Assembly (NCBI RefSeq): GCF_003123685.1
Contig: NZ_QCYJ01000091.1
Coordinates: 1 to 64,000 of the forward strand
DNA from: Nocardia aurea
Lineage (GTDB): Bacteria > Actinomycetota > Actinomycetes > Mycobacteriales > Mycobacteriaceae
Length of the DNA stretch: 64,000 nt
Direction of reading: 5' to 3'
In this document: piece by piece, positions 1 through 7,599 of the stretch
Position numbering within the stretch: the first letter of the stretch is position 1
Layout of the letters: each line of letters begins with the position of its first letter
The notes under the pieces: generated by a model
Told to the model about the DNA's origin: nothing
Databases searched by the model: none
Seen by the model: only the letters and a program-made list of their open reading frames with translations
Translations under genes and position numbers: made by a program

Positions 1-90
1 ACCCGCTACGAACGCCGCGCCGACATCCACCACGCGCTACTCACCCTCGCCTGCGCGGTCATCTGCCTCCGAAAACTCATTCTGAACTGA
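1..90 (+). CDS. Transposase C-terminal fragment, IS5 family (partial)
   Basis: Frame 1 encodes 29 residues, beginning TRYERRADIHHALLTLACAV, and ends with a TGA at 88-90. The RYERRADIHxxxLxLAC signature is the usual C-terminus of IS5-family DDE transposases, in which the final Glu of the DDE triad lies in this Y-x2-R-x3-I region. The rest of the gene lies upstream of the window. A transposase tail this close to a disrupted ORF suggests the IS inserted here. Confidence 0.75.
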   Translation, partial: TRYERRADIHHALLTLACAVICLRKLILN

Positions 91-95
91 CCTCT
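1..95 (+). mobile_element. Right end of an IS5-type insertion sequence (partial)
   Basis: The window opens inside an IS whose transposase reading frame ends at 90. Only the last few bases of non-coding IS end can follow, because the next reading frame resumes at about 92-110. The exact boundary is uncertain: the left end and the target duplication lie outside the window, so the terminal inverted repeat cannot be confirmed here. Confidence 0.6.
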
Positions 96-109
96 TAGTA
101 CAGTTCGCG

Positions 110-526
110 GTGGTGCCTTTCTTCGTCTTCGGTGCGCTGCGGACCCTCCGGAACCGGCGGCGTCTACGGGACAAGTGGGCCGCCGAGGGTGTCGTCCCCA
201 CCGCAATGCGGTTGTCCGCCAACGGCCTTCGACTCAGCCTGGATGGAGCCCCGGATTCCGTCTTTCTGCCTTGGGACACTCTGCGAGGGCTACGGGTGCA
301 TCGTTGGCGGGGCCAGCAACTGCTGGTGGTCGATCTGATGTCCGGAGTCGGCGTTTCCACAGCCGGCGTTCACGGCCTCGACCACCCTGAGGCGCAGACG
401 ATGCTCCGGAAGCGGGTTCACGGCACCACCGGGCTACGGACCGCTGTGCGGATCCTCACCCAGCCGATATCGGCCATCGATCAGGCCGCGGCGTACTTCA
501 CCGCAGGTCGGGTCCGCGTTCACTGA
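110..526 (+). pseudogene. Hypothetical protein, apparently 5'-truncated by the IS
   Basis: This is 138 residues from a GTG at 110 with no ribosome-binding site. The frame stays open upstream only to about 86, where it enters the IS. The first residues (FAVVPFFVFGALRTL, read from 104) are hydrophobic like the end of a membrane helix and are followed by a basic RNRRRLRDKW stretch. The remaining 110 residues look like a soluble cytosolic domain with no family I recognise. I infer that an integral membrane protein lost its N-terminal part to IS insertion; a short functional protein from the GTG remains possible. Confidence 0.5.
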
Positions 527-661
527 AGACGCCGAGACAATATCCGCTGGCCATCACGGGGCACCGGCAGAAGAAGCAGGAATCGAACTCCGGCTGGTCT
601 GCAGCGATCGCCGAGAGATCAGCGGATCGGGCCGGGTTTGGTGCTCACACTCGCGATCGTT

Positions 662-687
662 GGTGCCACCCCCTGCGGGGTTGGCAC
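662..687 (-). terminator. Hairpin directly 3' of the leftward tRNA-Leu
   Basis: On the minus strand GTGCCAACCCC pairs with GGGGGTGGCAC across a GCA loop, with one mismatch or bulge. It starts at the encoded CCA end of the tRNA at 688-775. There is no U-tract, as is common in actinobacterial terminators. Confidence 0.5.
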
Positions 688-775
688 TGGTGTCCGGAGG
701 GGGACTTGAACCCCCACGCCCGATAAAGGGCACTAGCACCTCAAGCTAGCGCGTCTGCCATTCCGCCACCCGGAC
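688..775 (-). tRNA. tRNA-Leu (anticodon GAG), copy 1
   Basis: An 85-nt tRNA plus an encoded CCA (plus-strand tgg at 688-690). The acceptor stem GTCCGGG pairs with TCCGGAC (one G-T pair), the discriminator is A, there is a long class II variable arm (TGCCCTTTATCGGGCG), the T-loop is GTTCAAG and the anticodon loop TTGAGGT reads GAG (Leu codon CUC). The sequence is identical, base for base, to the second copy at 2391-2478 on the other strand. Confidence 0.95.
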
Positions 776-800
776 CGGTGATGTGTTCTCTTGTCACGCA

Positions 801-819
801 GGCGACTTCGTAGGTCGCC
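801..819 (-). terminator. Short hairpin downstream of the HxlR gene
   Basis: GGCGAC (801-806) pairs with GTCGCC (814-819) across 7 nt, 51 bp past the HxlR stop codon and before the tRNA 5' end. It is a plausible weak terminator. Confidence 0.35.
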
Positions 820-869
820 GACGATTCGAAATCTTAGACATATCGGTGCGAGGAATGCCAATCGCGGGG

Positions 870-1226
870 TCACGGGGGCGGTTGGACGCGATTCGCGCCG
901 ATCCGGTCGATACGTTCGCGGCCCCATGCCCCGAGCGGTCGCAGGGCGCTGTTGAGCTCCGAACCGAGTTGTGTCAGTTCGTATTCCACGCGGGGTGGGA
1001 TCTCGGCGAAGATCTCGCGGGCGATGATGCCGTCGGCTTCGAGTTCGCGCAGATGCTGGATGAGCATCTTCTCCGAGACGCCGGGTAGGCCGCGTCGGAG
1101 TTGACCGAAACGGCGCACGCCGTTCGCTTCCAGTTCCCACAGGATCAGGACCTTCCATTTGCCGCCGATCACGTCCATGGCGGCGTCGATGCCGCAGAAA
1201 TATGGGCCGGATCTCTTTTCGCTCAC
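870..1226 (-). CDS. HxlR-family transcriptional regulator
   Basis: 118 residues, the usual size of a single winged-helix HxlR/DUF24 protein. Near the N-terminus is CGIDAAMDVIGGKWKVLIL, the family hallmark (C-P/G-x-n-ALdvIGGKWk-lIL), followed by RRFGQLRRGLPGVSEKMLIQHLREL, the recognition helix region, and the wing PRVEYELTQLG. The Cys at about residue 11 sits where thiol or quinone-sensing HxlR proteins carry their redox Cys. It is divergent from the imine-reductase-like gene at 1369 with about 140 bp between the starts, the classic arrangement for an HxlR controlling the neighbouring oxidoreductase. Target and ligand are inferred only from position. Confidence 0.9.
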   Translation of the reverse strand: MSEKRSGPYFCGIDAAMDVIGGKWKVLILWELEANGVRRFGQLRRGLPGVSEKMLIQHLRELEADGIIAREIFAEIPPRVEYELTQLGSELNSALRPLGAWGRERIDRIGANRVQPPP

Positions 1227-1368
1227 CGCGCGACCTCGCTACCTGTTCACACACCCGCCGGTAAGTACCCGACCGAATAGTGGGCACTTGTCGACTCAAC
1301 AACGGGGAGGCAGTGTTTGTTTCAGCGCGCTGACCACGATTTTTCCTATTCGAGGAGTTGATCCGTTC

Positions 1369-2238
1369 ATGGCGGAAATCCCGCACGAGGCAGTGACCGT
1401 CCTCGGTCTCGGCGCTATGGGACATGCTCTGGCCGGGGCGCTCGTCGCGAGCGGCCACCCGACGACCGTGTGGAATCGGACACCCGGGCGCGGTGACGAT
1501 CTGGTCGAAGTCGGCGCCACCCGCGCGTCTTCGGTCGCCGAGGCGGTCGGGGTGAACGATCTCGTCATCGCGGTACTGCTCGACCACGCCTCGGTGCACG
1601 AAACTCTGGACCCTGTCATCGCTCGTCTGAGAGGGAGACAACTGATCAACTTGACCAGCACCACGCCGGAACACGCCCGCGAACTGGCGAGGTGGGCGGC
1701 GGCGAACGGCGTCGGCTATCTCGACGGCGGGATCATGGCGGTGCCGTCGATGATCGGGCAGCCGGGAGCGTCGATCCTCTACAGCGGGGAGCGCGCCGTA
1801 TTCGAGAGCAACCGATCGCTGCTCGAGTCGCTGGCTGCGGCGGAATACCTCGGGGAAGATCCGGGACTGGCTTCCACCTACGACTTCGCTCTGCTGTCGG
1901 TGATGTACTCGATGTTCGCCGGTTTCTTCCACGGGGCGGCGATGGTCCGCTCGGTCGGTGTGTCCGCCGCTGAGTTCGGCGAACGCGCATCCGGGTGGGT
2001 GACGGCGATGGCACACGGGCTTCCGGAATACGGCCGAACCATCGATTCCGGCGACTACACCACCGATGTCCAGCACCTCGGTTTCCAGAAGGCCGCGCTG
2101 GACGCCATCGTGACGGCCAGTCGCGACGCGGGGGTCACACTCGATGTCATCGCGCCGGTGAAGAATCTCATCGACCGTCAGGTCGCCGATGGACACGGCG
2201 ACCTCGCGTTCGCTCGGACGTTCGAAGAGCTCCGCTGA
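1369..2238 (+). CDS. NAD(P)-dependent oxidoreductase, imine reductase-like
   Basis: 289 residues from ATG 1369, preceded by CGAGGAG 11 nt upstream; the longer reading frame above it has no ribosome-binding site. The N-terminal Rossmann fold shows VTVLGLGAMGHALAGAL and VWNRTPGR. These are typical of the beta-hydroxyacid dehydrogenase superfamily with an Arg suited to NADPH. The LLDHASVHETL stretch and the C-terminal-domain motif FALLSVMYSMFAGFFHGAAM match bacterial imine reductases (about 290 residues, domain-swapped dimers reducing cyclic imines). The substrate is unknown. It is divergent from HxlR and followed by a strong terminator at 2300. Another 6-phosphogluconate-dehydrogenase-like reductase is the main alternative. 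Confidence 0.8.
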   Translation: MAEIPHEAVTVLGLGAMGHALAGALVASGHPTTVWNRTPGRGDDLVEVGATRASSVAEAVGVNDLVIAVLLDHASVHETLDPVIARLRGRQLINLTSTTPEHARELARWAAANGVGYLDGGIMAVPSMIGQPGASILYSGERAVFESNRSLLESLAAAEYLGEDPGLASTYDFALLSVMYSMFAGFFHGAAMVRSVGVSAAEFGERASGWVTAMAHGLPEYGRTIDSGDYTTDVQHLGFQKAALDAIVTASRDAGVTLDVIAPVKNLIDRQVADGHGDLAFARTFEELR

Positions 2239-2299
2239 ACGCCGACGACCGGAGCTGGGAATCACCGCCGAACCGGCGGATTCCCCCGGTCAGGGGCCC

Positions 2300-2331
2300 G
2301 ACGCGCCCGGCGGAATCCCGCCGGGCGCGTC
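2300..2331 (+). terminator. Strong hairpin after the reductase gene
   Basis: A perfect 14-bp stem, GACGCGCCCGGCGG (2300-2313) with CCGCCGGGCGCGTC (2318-2331), closes a 4-nt loop 62 bp past the stop codon. Confidence 0.8.
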
Positions 2332-2390
2332 CGGTTGTACCGCGATTTGGTCCCAGCCGACGCATCCGTTAACCTTGCTGAGCACCACCG

Positions 2391-2478
2391 GTCCGGGTGG
2401 CGGAATGGCAGACGCGCTAGCTTGAGGTGCTAGTGCCCTTTATCGGGCGTGGGGGTTCAAGTCCCCCTCCGGACACCA
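2391..2478 (+). tRNA. tRNA-Leu (anticodon GAG), copy 2
   Basis: Identical to copy 1 over all 88 bases including the encoded CCA (2476-2478), but on the plus strand. Acceptor GTCCGGG starts at 2391, anticodon GAG lies in the loop TTGAGGT, and the long variable arm is intact, so both copies look functional. Five bases before both copies are also shared (CACCG on copy 1; ccACCG partly on copy 2) and similarity then ends. Confidence 0.95.
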
Positions 2479-2484
2479 GATGGG

Positions 2485-2533
2485 TTTCGGGCAGTGTTCG
2501 ACCTTCACGGGTCGGCACTGCCCGAAACTTTTT
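2485..2533 (+). terminator. Rho-independent terminator of tRNA-Leu copy 2
   Basis: TTTCGGGCAGTG (2485-2496) pairs with CACTGCCCGAAA (2516-2527), with a second inner stem CGACC/GGTCG, and a run of T follows. This is a textbook intrinsic terminator 7 nt after the CCA end. Confidence 0.85.
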
Positions 2534-2676
2534 CACTGCGGCGCCTCGACTGCGAAGAGCGCCGAATAGCACCCACCCCTCTCGCCCCGTGATCGTACGC
2601 GCATGCAGCGCGGCGAGGATTCGAGTACGTGAGCGTCCCGCGGCCGGACGTGGTCGTCGAGCGTGCGCCGTCGCGC

Positions 2677-3399
2677 CTACCTCGCAGATACCGCGTCGAA
2701 GACTTCCTCGGCACGGTTCCGTTGGCGGTACATATCCCAGGCGGTGGTCGCGATCCGATCCGGATCGAGCGTATGCCCCTCGGCGGCGCCGTATTTCGCG
2801 GGGTCGGCGGTAACCATCGCGTGGATATCGCCGCCGACGACCAGTCCACCGATGGTGAGCGTGCCCGCGTAGACGCCGTGCTCGGCCAAGGCGGAATTGA
2901 GTGTGAGCGCGTAGTTTCGTAGCGCGGCGGTGGCCAAAGCCAACTGGCCGAGCATCGGCATGGGCCGCACACTCGACAGGCCACCCGCGAACAAGAGCGC
3001 GCCCGCACCGCGGTCGAGCATGCCCGGCAGCACCACGCCGACTGCCCGGACCGCGGGCCACACCCATTCGAATGCCGACTGCGCGGTCGTCACATCGATA
3101 TCGGCGATCGGGACGATCGACTGGGTTGTCGGCCCCGGACCGTAATAGAGCAGATCGATATCGTTTTCGGCGCCGATCTTCTCCAGCACGGCCTGTAACC
3201 GGTCCCCGTCGGCGACATCGACGGTATGGGATTCGGCTTCGATCCCGTGTGCGGCGAGATCGGCCAGATACCCGCCGTGACGTCCGGCGCCGCGCGACAG
3301 GACAGCGACCCGGAATCCCTCCCGTCCGAAACGCCGGGCCATCGCCATGCCCAGGCCCGGCCCTACGCCGACGATCACCGCGGTACGTCTTCTCGACAT
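2677..3399 (-). CDS. SDR-family protein lacking the usual catalytic Tyr/Lys
   Basis: 240 residues with a Rossmann start TAVIVGVGPGLGMAMARRF (GxGxGLG). The region that should carry Tyr-x3-Lys reads PMLGQLALATAALRNYA, with no Tyr or Lys in register, and the NNAG motif is replaced by YYGPGPT. It therefore belongs to the divergent SDRs whose catalytic residues are lost, which usually act as binding proteins or use other chemistry. It is transcribed away from the TetR at 3475, and two identical-core inverted repeats between them suggest TetR control of both. Substrate unknown. Confidence 0.7.
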   Translation of the reverse strand: MSRRRTAVIVGVGPGLGMAMARRFGREGFRVAVLSRGAGRHGGYLADLAAHGIEAESHTVDVADGDRLQAVLEKIGAENDIDLLYYGPGPTTQSIVPIADIDVTTAQSAFEWVWPAVRAVGVVLPGMLDRGAGALLFAGGLSSVRPMPMLGQLALATAALRNYALTLNSALAEHGVYAGTLTIGGLVVGGDIHAMVTADPAKYGAAEGHTLDPDRIATTAWDMYRQRNRAEEVFDAVSAR

Positions 3400-3415
3400 T
3401 GTCGTCCTCCATAAT

Positions 3416-3429
3416 TGAGGGGTACCTCA
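3416..3429. promoter_or_regulatory. Putative TetR operator 1 (TGAGG-N4-CCTCA)
   Basis: Inverted repeat TGAGGGGTACCTCA, 17 bp upstream of the SDR start at 3399. The same arms with the same 4-bp spacer recur at 3454-3467, a 38-bp centre-to-centre shift, in the 75-bp space between the divergent SDR and TetR genes. Confidence 0.65.
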
Positions 3430-3453
3430 TTTTATTCGAGGCTAGCATCAGCA

Positions 3454-3467
3454 TGAGGGGGGCCTCA
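3454..3467. promoter_or_regulatory. Putative TetR operator 2 (TGAGG-N4-CCTCA)
   Basis: Inverted repeat TGAGGGGGGCCTCA, 8 bp upstream of the TetR start codon and covering its purine-rich ribosome-binding region. Occupancy would block the regulator's own expression, as in most TetR autoregulated pairs. Confidence 0.65.
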
Positions 3468-3474
3468 AGTTTGT

Positions 3475-4056
3475 ATGATGGGTCTCGTGCCCCGACCGAT
3501 GCGCCGCGACGCGGCCCGCAACCGCGAAAAGCTCCTGACGGAAGCGGCAGATGTGTTCATCGAGCAGGGACTGGGCGCGTCGCTCGAGGAGATCGCGCGC
3601 CGCGCCGGAGTCAGCATCGGCACGCTCTACAACCACTTCCCGACCCGCGACGCACTCATCGACGCACTGCTGCCGCCGCGTCTGGCCGCGGTGGACGACT
3701 TCGCCGCCGTGGCGTCGGCCGAACGCGACCCCTGGACAGCCTTCAGCGGCTTCGTCGAGAACCTCCTGATCCAGCTCACCGCCGACCGCGGACTCCTCGA
3801 GGCCTTCACCGGCGACCCGCCGACCGCCGAGCTACTGGCACAGGCGTGCGAACGCGGAGCGACACATCTGTCGGCGGTGGCCGATCGCGCCAGAAAGGCC
3901 GGGGCGCTGCGCGCCGACGCCAGCGACGAAGACGTCACGCACCTGCTCTCGGCACTCTCACTGCTGGGCGAGAGCGCGGGCTCGGCGGCCTGGCAGCGCT
4001 CGCTGCGCTTCGTACTCGACGGACTCCGCGCGACCGGAGTATCGGTGTCGCCGTAA
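3475..4056 (+). CDS. TetR-family transcriptional regulator
   Basis: 193 residues with a standard N-terminal TetR HTH: RREDAAR-type helix 1 (RRDAARNREKLLTEAADVFI), then SLEEIARRAGVSIGTLYNHF with the GTLYxHF recognition helix. The C-terminal ligand-binding part (PWTAFSGFVENLL, then LLGESAGS) resembles TetR proteins with the SBP-type C-terminal domain. The start could be ATG 3475, ATG 3478 or GTG 3487. It is divergent from the SDR at 2677 and probably represses it from the two TGAGG-N4-CCTCA sites. Confidence 0.9.
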   Translation: MMGLVPRPMRRDAARNREKLLTEAADVFIEQGLGASLEEIARRAGVSIGTLYNHFPTRDALIDALLPPRLAAVDDFAAVASAERDPWTAFSGFVENLLIQLTADRGLLEAFTGDPPTAELLAQACERGATHLSAVADRARKAGALRADASDEDVTHLLSALSLLGESAGSAAWQRSLRFVLDGLRATGVSVSP

Positions 4057-4106
4057 GCGAATCGCCGCCCACCGCCTGCCACGGACCGGGGTACGCGGGG
4101 CCGAGC

Positions 4107-5204
4107 TCACTCGTCGGCGGCCACACCTGCCATGATCAGCTGAAGCCATGCGTCGTCGATGTCACCGTCGGCGAAAACCCGCGTGAGCGCGGCTCGGTCG
4201 ATCTTTCCCCGATCGGCGGCACGCACCAAGGTCCGCACTGCTTCACGGTCACCCGTCCGGTCATCGATCAGTGCGGCCACTATCTCGGCGGTGCTCTCCT
4301 GACTCCACACACCCGGTACCGCAGCGGCGATGTCGGCGACGGCCGGTGAGTCACCCCGGTACCACCGACCGCGATCCCACCAGTAACAGAACGACAGCAG
4401 GCCGATTCCGGCCCGGGGGTCGAGCACCGGATTCGCCACCCACGCGGGGGCCCCGGCGTAGAGATCCGGCATCTTCGCGCCGGTGTTGTAGACCGCGTCG
4501 AGGACGGGGTCGTTCCAGACACCTCCGGACAGCACCGCTCGATCGCCGGGCAGCACCCAGAGCGAGGACCCGCTGCGCTCGACGCCTTCGAACATCCCCA
4601 GCGCGGGCAGCACTCGCGGCCCCCACGGGGAACCGACGGCGACGAACGCCGCGGACAGCACGGCCCAGCGTCCGACCATCGACGGCAACGCGGGCAGATC
4701 GGTCTCCACCACGGCTGCGTCCGGCTCGGCACGCGCCGCCACCTCGGCAGGCCGTGATTGCCGGTCACCGTGTCGGATATGCGCGCCGAGCCACACCGGC
4801 AGCCGGTACCTGGGAAATACCTCGAGGTCGGCTCGATAGACATCGGGGTCGAAGAGGTGTTCGTCGGGGAACGGTTCGTCGCCGAAGTCGTAGTCGGTTC
4901 GTACCTCACCCGACATCGACACCACGAGCAGGTACCGCCACCACGGCCCCTCGGACAGGGCGGTCGATGCCTCCCGATGTGCCCGGACCAGCGCCATGAC
5001 CTCTCCGGTCGGGATGATCTGCGCCGCGACACCCTGCTCGTCGGTGGCGACCACGGCGGCCAGCTCGGCGGTCGCCGCGAGGACGAAGATCGCGTGGATC
5101 TCGTTGCGGCCCTGCGGAGCGAGGCCGGTCAGCAGCGCCGCGATCCGGCGGCTCACGGCGTCCGTCGGCGAGCTGCCCGCAGTCGCCTCCTCGGTTCCGG
5201 TCAC
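4107..5204 (-). CDS. Putative immunity/antitoxin-type protein beside ESX genes
   Basis: 365 residues from GTG 5204, chosen because GAGGAGGT lies 8-9 nt upstream; the much longer open frame above it reads antisense through the neighbour. The first half shows WWRYLLVVSMSGEVRTDYDFG, then DVYRADLEVFPRYRLPVWLGA, a pattern I associate with actinobacterial proteins accompanying polymorphic or NADase-type toxins. The second half (GRWAVLSAAFVAVGSPWGPR, NTGAKMPDLYAGAPAWVANP, LLSFCYWWDRG) is rich in Trp/Tyr and unfamiliar. It is divergent from the CpnT-like gene at 5439. The immunity role is inference from context; no toxin domain is visible nearby. Confidence 0.5.
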   Translation of the reverse strand: MTGTEEATAGSSPTDAVSRRIAALLTGLAPQGRNEIHAIFVLAATAELAAVVATDEQGVAAQIIPTGEVMALVRAHREASTALSEGPWWRYLLVVSMSGEVRTDYDFGDEPFPDEHLFDPDVYRADLEVFPRYRLPVWLGAHIRHGDRQSRPAEVAARAEPDAAVVETDLPALPSMVGRWAVLSAAFVAVGSPWGPRVLPALGMFEGVERSGSSLWVLPGDRAVLSGGVWNDPVLDAVYNTGAKMPDLYAGAPAWVANPVLDPRAGIGLLSFCYWWDRGRWYRGDSPAVADIAAAVPGVWSQESTAEIVAALIDDRTGDREAVRTLVRAADRGKIDRAALTRVFADGDIDDAWLQLIMAGVAADE

Positions 5205-5391
5205 GATATGGCACCTCCTCGATCGCGGCGCACAGTACCACTCGGCGGGAAACGAACAGTATTGGCGACAAGCGCTTTTCGCCGCTGATCGCACGACCCT
5301 CGCTGCGCGCGAGCAGAATTCGCCTGCGCGTCGATCGAAGTTCAACTTGCTGCGGTGTAATCCCAGCGACGTCGACCGACCGGGAGGAACT

Positions 5392-5442
5392 GTGCCGACC
5401 ACGCCGCGAGGGCATTCCGGATTTGCCGCGGAACCGTCGTGA
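5392..5442 (+). CDS. Possible 16-residue leader ORF upstream of the CpnT-like gene
   Basis: GTG 5392 is preceded by a near-perfect ribosome-binding site (GGGAGGAAC, 5382-5390), while the next gene's own start at 5439 has none. The 16 codons (MPTTPRGHSGFAAEPS) end in a TGA at 5440-5442 that overlaps GTG 5439 in the arrangement GTGA. This geometry suggests translational coupling. The peptide itself has no recognisable features and may have no function. Confidence 0.45.
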   Translation: MPTTPRGHSGFAAEPS

Positions 5443-7229
5443 CCCTCTACATGCCGGACGGGTTGCAGTGGCTGGCCTGGATAGCGGGCACCACATGGCC
5501 GGAGGGCGACGAAGACGCCTCGTGGGCGGCCTCGCGGGCGTGGGAGACAGCGAGCAACGAGCTGAAAGCACTGCTGGCCGGGATAGACGAGGCCAGGCTG
5601 GCCACGGTGGCCGCGTACCCGCAGGGAGAAGGCGGCGCCGCGATGGGTGCGCGCTACGACGTCCTCCGTAGCGGTGACCAGTCCGTGGAGGCTCTGGCCG
5701 AGCTGATGCAGACGATCAGCGACAGCGCCTTCGACATGGGCACCGAGATCCAGGCCACCAAGCTGACGGTCATCGTGACATTGGCATGGCTCGCACTCGA
5801 GATCCTGTGGGCGTGGCTGTTCCCACCGACCGCGCCCGCGGTCGAGGCGGCCGCGATCACCACGACCCGGTCTTTCCTCAAGGTGTTCGAGGACGCCGTC
5901 CAGAAGATCATCACGAATATCGCCGCCCGGCTCGGCGCCCCGACGGTCAAGCGGCACTTCTGGACTCGCGCGGTACAGCTGCGACCGGTCCTGCCCACGG
6001 CGAAAGGGTACGGCGTCTACGGGGCGAGGGCTATCGAGGCGGCCGCCATCACGGGCACGATCAACGGCGCGGTGCAGGTCGGACAGCTCGGAGCGCACAA
6101 GCGTCGCCACTTCAACGGCGGCGAGTTCGGGCTGTCCATCTTCGCCGGTGTCGCCGGAATGATTCCCGGCCGCGAAGTCGGTCGCTATCTCGGCAAGGGC
6201 ATCGACAAGGTGGCGGGAAAGAACCTCGACAACGTGGCGGGCCGTGTGGGGCGCGGCGTCGTGATCGGCGGCACGTCCGGGGCCGTCGGCACCGGATTCG
6301 GGAACGTGGCCGCGGGCGCGGTCACCGGCGACTGGTCGTCGTTCGCCTCCGGCGCGGGATGGGTCGGCGGCATCGCGCGCGGTGGCCTCGTCGGCGGGGC
6401 GCGGGGCGGGTTCGCGTTGGGGACCCCGATACCCCCGGGGCGCGGGGATATCCGCTCCTACGTGTGGATGCCGAAATCGACGTCGGGCACCACCGGACAC
6501 CCACCGGTGACCGACGGATCGTCCACGAGCGGGAGTGCAGGGTCCTCGACTCGTTCGGGCCGTACCGAGAGCGGGTCGTCCTCGGGTTCGGGCGGGACGG
6601 TGTATCACGACGCGACGAGTGGACCGCCCTCTCGGGCCGGTGCGAGCACGGGTTCGGGTCAGACGGTATATCACGATGCCGCCAGTACGATCTCGGGGTC
6701 GTCCTCGTCGTCGGGATCATCGTCGGCATCGGAATCTTCGTCGTCGGGATCAGGATCGGGATCGGGATCGACGACGTCCGGTGGCGGACAGTCCGGCCAT
6801 TTCACCGGCAGGCCGCCCACGTCGTGGGAGTCGTCGGTGGACGGCTGGGGCGCGAACGGACGCCCACCACCAGGCAATACCGGACTCGTCGGCGGCGTAC
6901 CGCTTTCACCCGCACCCGTCGGCACACCCCCCGCGTCGACCGGGTCGGCTCCGAACGGTGGCGCGCCGCGGATCACCGGTGCTCCGAACACACACGGAAA
7001 CCCGATCGCCGCGGGCGCGGGCGAGCCGTTCCTGGGCGAGGGCAAGGATGTGCGCGGCAAGCCACGCCCCAAAGAGTGGCCGTCGATCGAACCGCTACCG
7101 GACGCCTTCACCCCGCCACCGGGCGGGGCCGCGCAGTCGAGCGCGTGGCTGCCCCCAGCCCCCTCCCCCCGCGCCGAGCAGCACGCCGCCGCGGGCCCCG
7201 AAGACGTCGATATTCCTTTCACCCCCTAG
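5439..7229 (+). CDS. CpnT N-terminal-like (WXG100-like) protein without toxin domain
   Basis: 596 residues. The start MPDGLQWLAWIAGTTWPEGDED and the later TEIQATKLTVIVTLAWLALE and PPTAPAVEAA stretches are characteristic of the N-terminal module of CpnT-type secreted proteins (WXG100-like helices plus a hydrophobic segment). Residues about 230-330 are Gly-rich (GREVGRYLGKGIDKVAGKN, SGAVGTGFGNVAAGA). Residues 360-500 are a Ser/Gly low-complexity linker containing two GGTVYHDA/GQTVYHDA boxes. The C-terminus is Pro-rich (FTPPPGGAAQ, ending DIPFTP) where a toxin would normally sit. It heads a tightly spaced series of ESX-type genes and is divergent from a putative immunity gene. Likely secreted by an ESX system encoded elsewhere. 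Confidence 0.7.
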   Translation: MTLYMPDGLQWLAWIAGTTWPEGDEDASWAASRAWETASNELKALLAGIDEARLATVAAYPQGEGGAAMGARYDVLRSGDQSVEALAELMQTISDSAFDMGTEIQATKLTVIVTLAWLALEILWAWLFPPTAPAVEAAAITTTRSFLKVFEDAVQKIITNIAARLGAPTVKRHFWTRAVQLRPVLPTAKGYGVYGARAIEAAAITGTINGAVQVGQLGAHKRRHFNGGEFGLSIFAGVAGMIPGREVGRYLGKGIDKVAGKNLDNVAGRVGRGVVIGGTSGAVGTGFGNVAAGAVTGDWSSFASGAGWVGGIARGGLVGGARGGFALGTPIPPGRGDIRSYVWMPKSTSGTTGHPPVTDGSSTSGSAGSSTRSGRTESGSSSGSGGTVYHDATSGPPSRAGASTGSGQTVYHDAASTISGSSSSSGSSSASESSSSGSGSGSGSTTSGGGQSGHFTGRPPTSWESSVDGWGANGRPPPGNTGLVGGVPLSPAPVGTPPASTGSAPNGGAPRITGAPNTHGNPIAAGAGEPFLGEGKDVRGKPRPKEWPSIEPLPDAFTPPPGGAAQSSAWLPPAPSPRAEQHAAAGPEDVDIPFTP

Positions 7230-7247
7230 AACACCGATATCGAAGGG

Positions 7248-7595
7248 ATGTCAACCGTGGCCGATCGGATAGAGGTCGATCCCCAGAAGCTTTTCGTGGC
7301 ATCGGAGCTGACCGAAAGCCTGTCGACGAAGGTCACGGCTACCGCAGACAAGTTGCGTGACGCCCTCGCGGGCATCGAATCCGATACCGCCGTCGTGCCA
7401 TGGGGAAACGACAAGCGCGGCAAGAAGTTCGCGCAGGGCGAGATCGGCTATCGGGCCGCGCGCGACAATCTGCTCGACGGTGCGAGGGGGGCCGCGCAGA
7501 CTCTGCACGACATGGCGCAGGGTCAGCGTGCGGCATCGAAGGCGCTGACCGGCACCGACCATGCCTCCGGCGGACAGTTCGGCGCGGGGAAGTGA
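7248..7595 (+). CDS. Small ESX-associated, WXG100-like helical protein
   Basis: 115 residues from ATG 7248, 18 nt after the preceding stop. The sequence is largely helical (VDPQKLFVASELTESLSTKV, then RAARDNLLDGARGAAQTLHD) and carries VVPWGNDKRGKKFAQ, in which the W-G turn is followed by a KFA(Q) segment seen in actinobacterial ESX-linked small proteins (SxPWGxDxxGxxFxxxY pattern). It probably folds as a helical hairpin and partners a neighbouring secreted protein. It is second in an operon running to 11400. Confidence 0.65.
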   Translation: MSTVADRIEVDPQKLFVASELTESLSTKVTATADKLRDALAGIESDTAVVPWGNDKRGKKFAQGEIGYRAARDNLLDGARGAAQTLHDMAQGQRAASKALTGTDHASGGQFGAGK

Positions 7596-7599
7596 TCCC

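Noticed and set aside
4107..6674. 855-residue open frame on the minus strand
   Set aside because: Only its last 365 codons, after the GTG at 5204 with a good ribosome-binding site, look like protein; the upstream part is antisense to the CpnT-like gene and Arg/Pro-rich as expected for a shadow frame.
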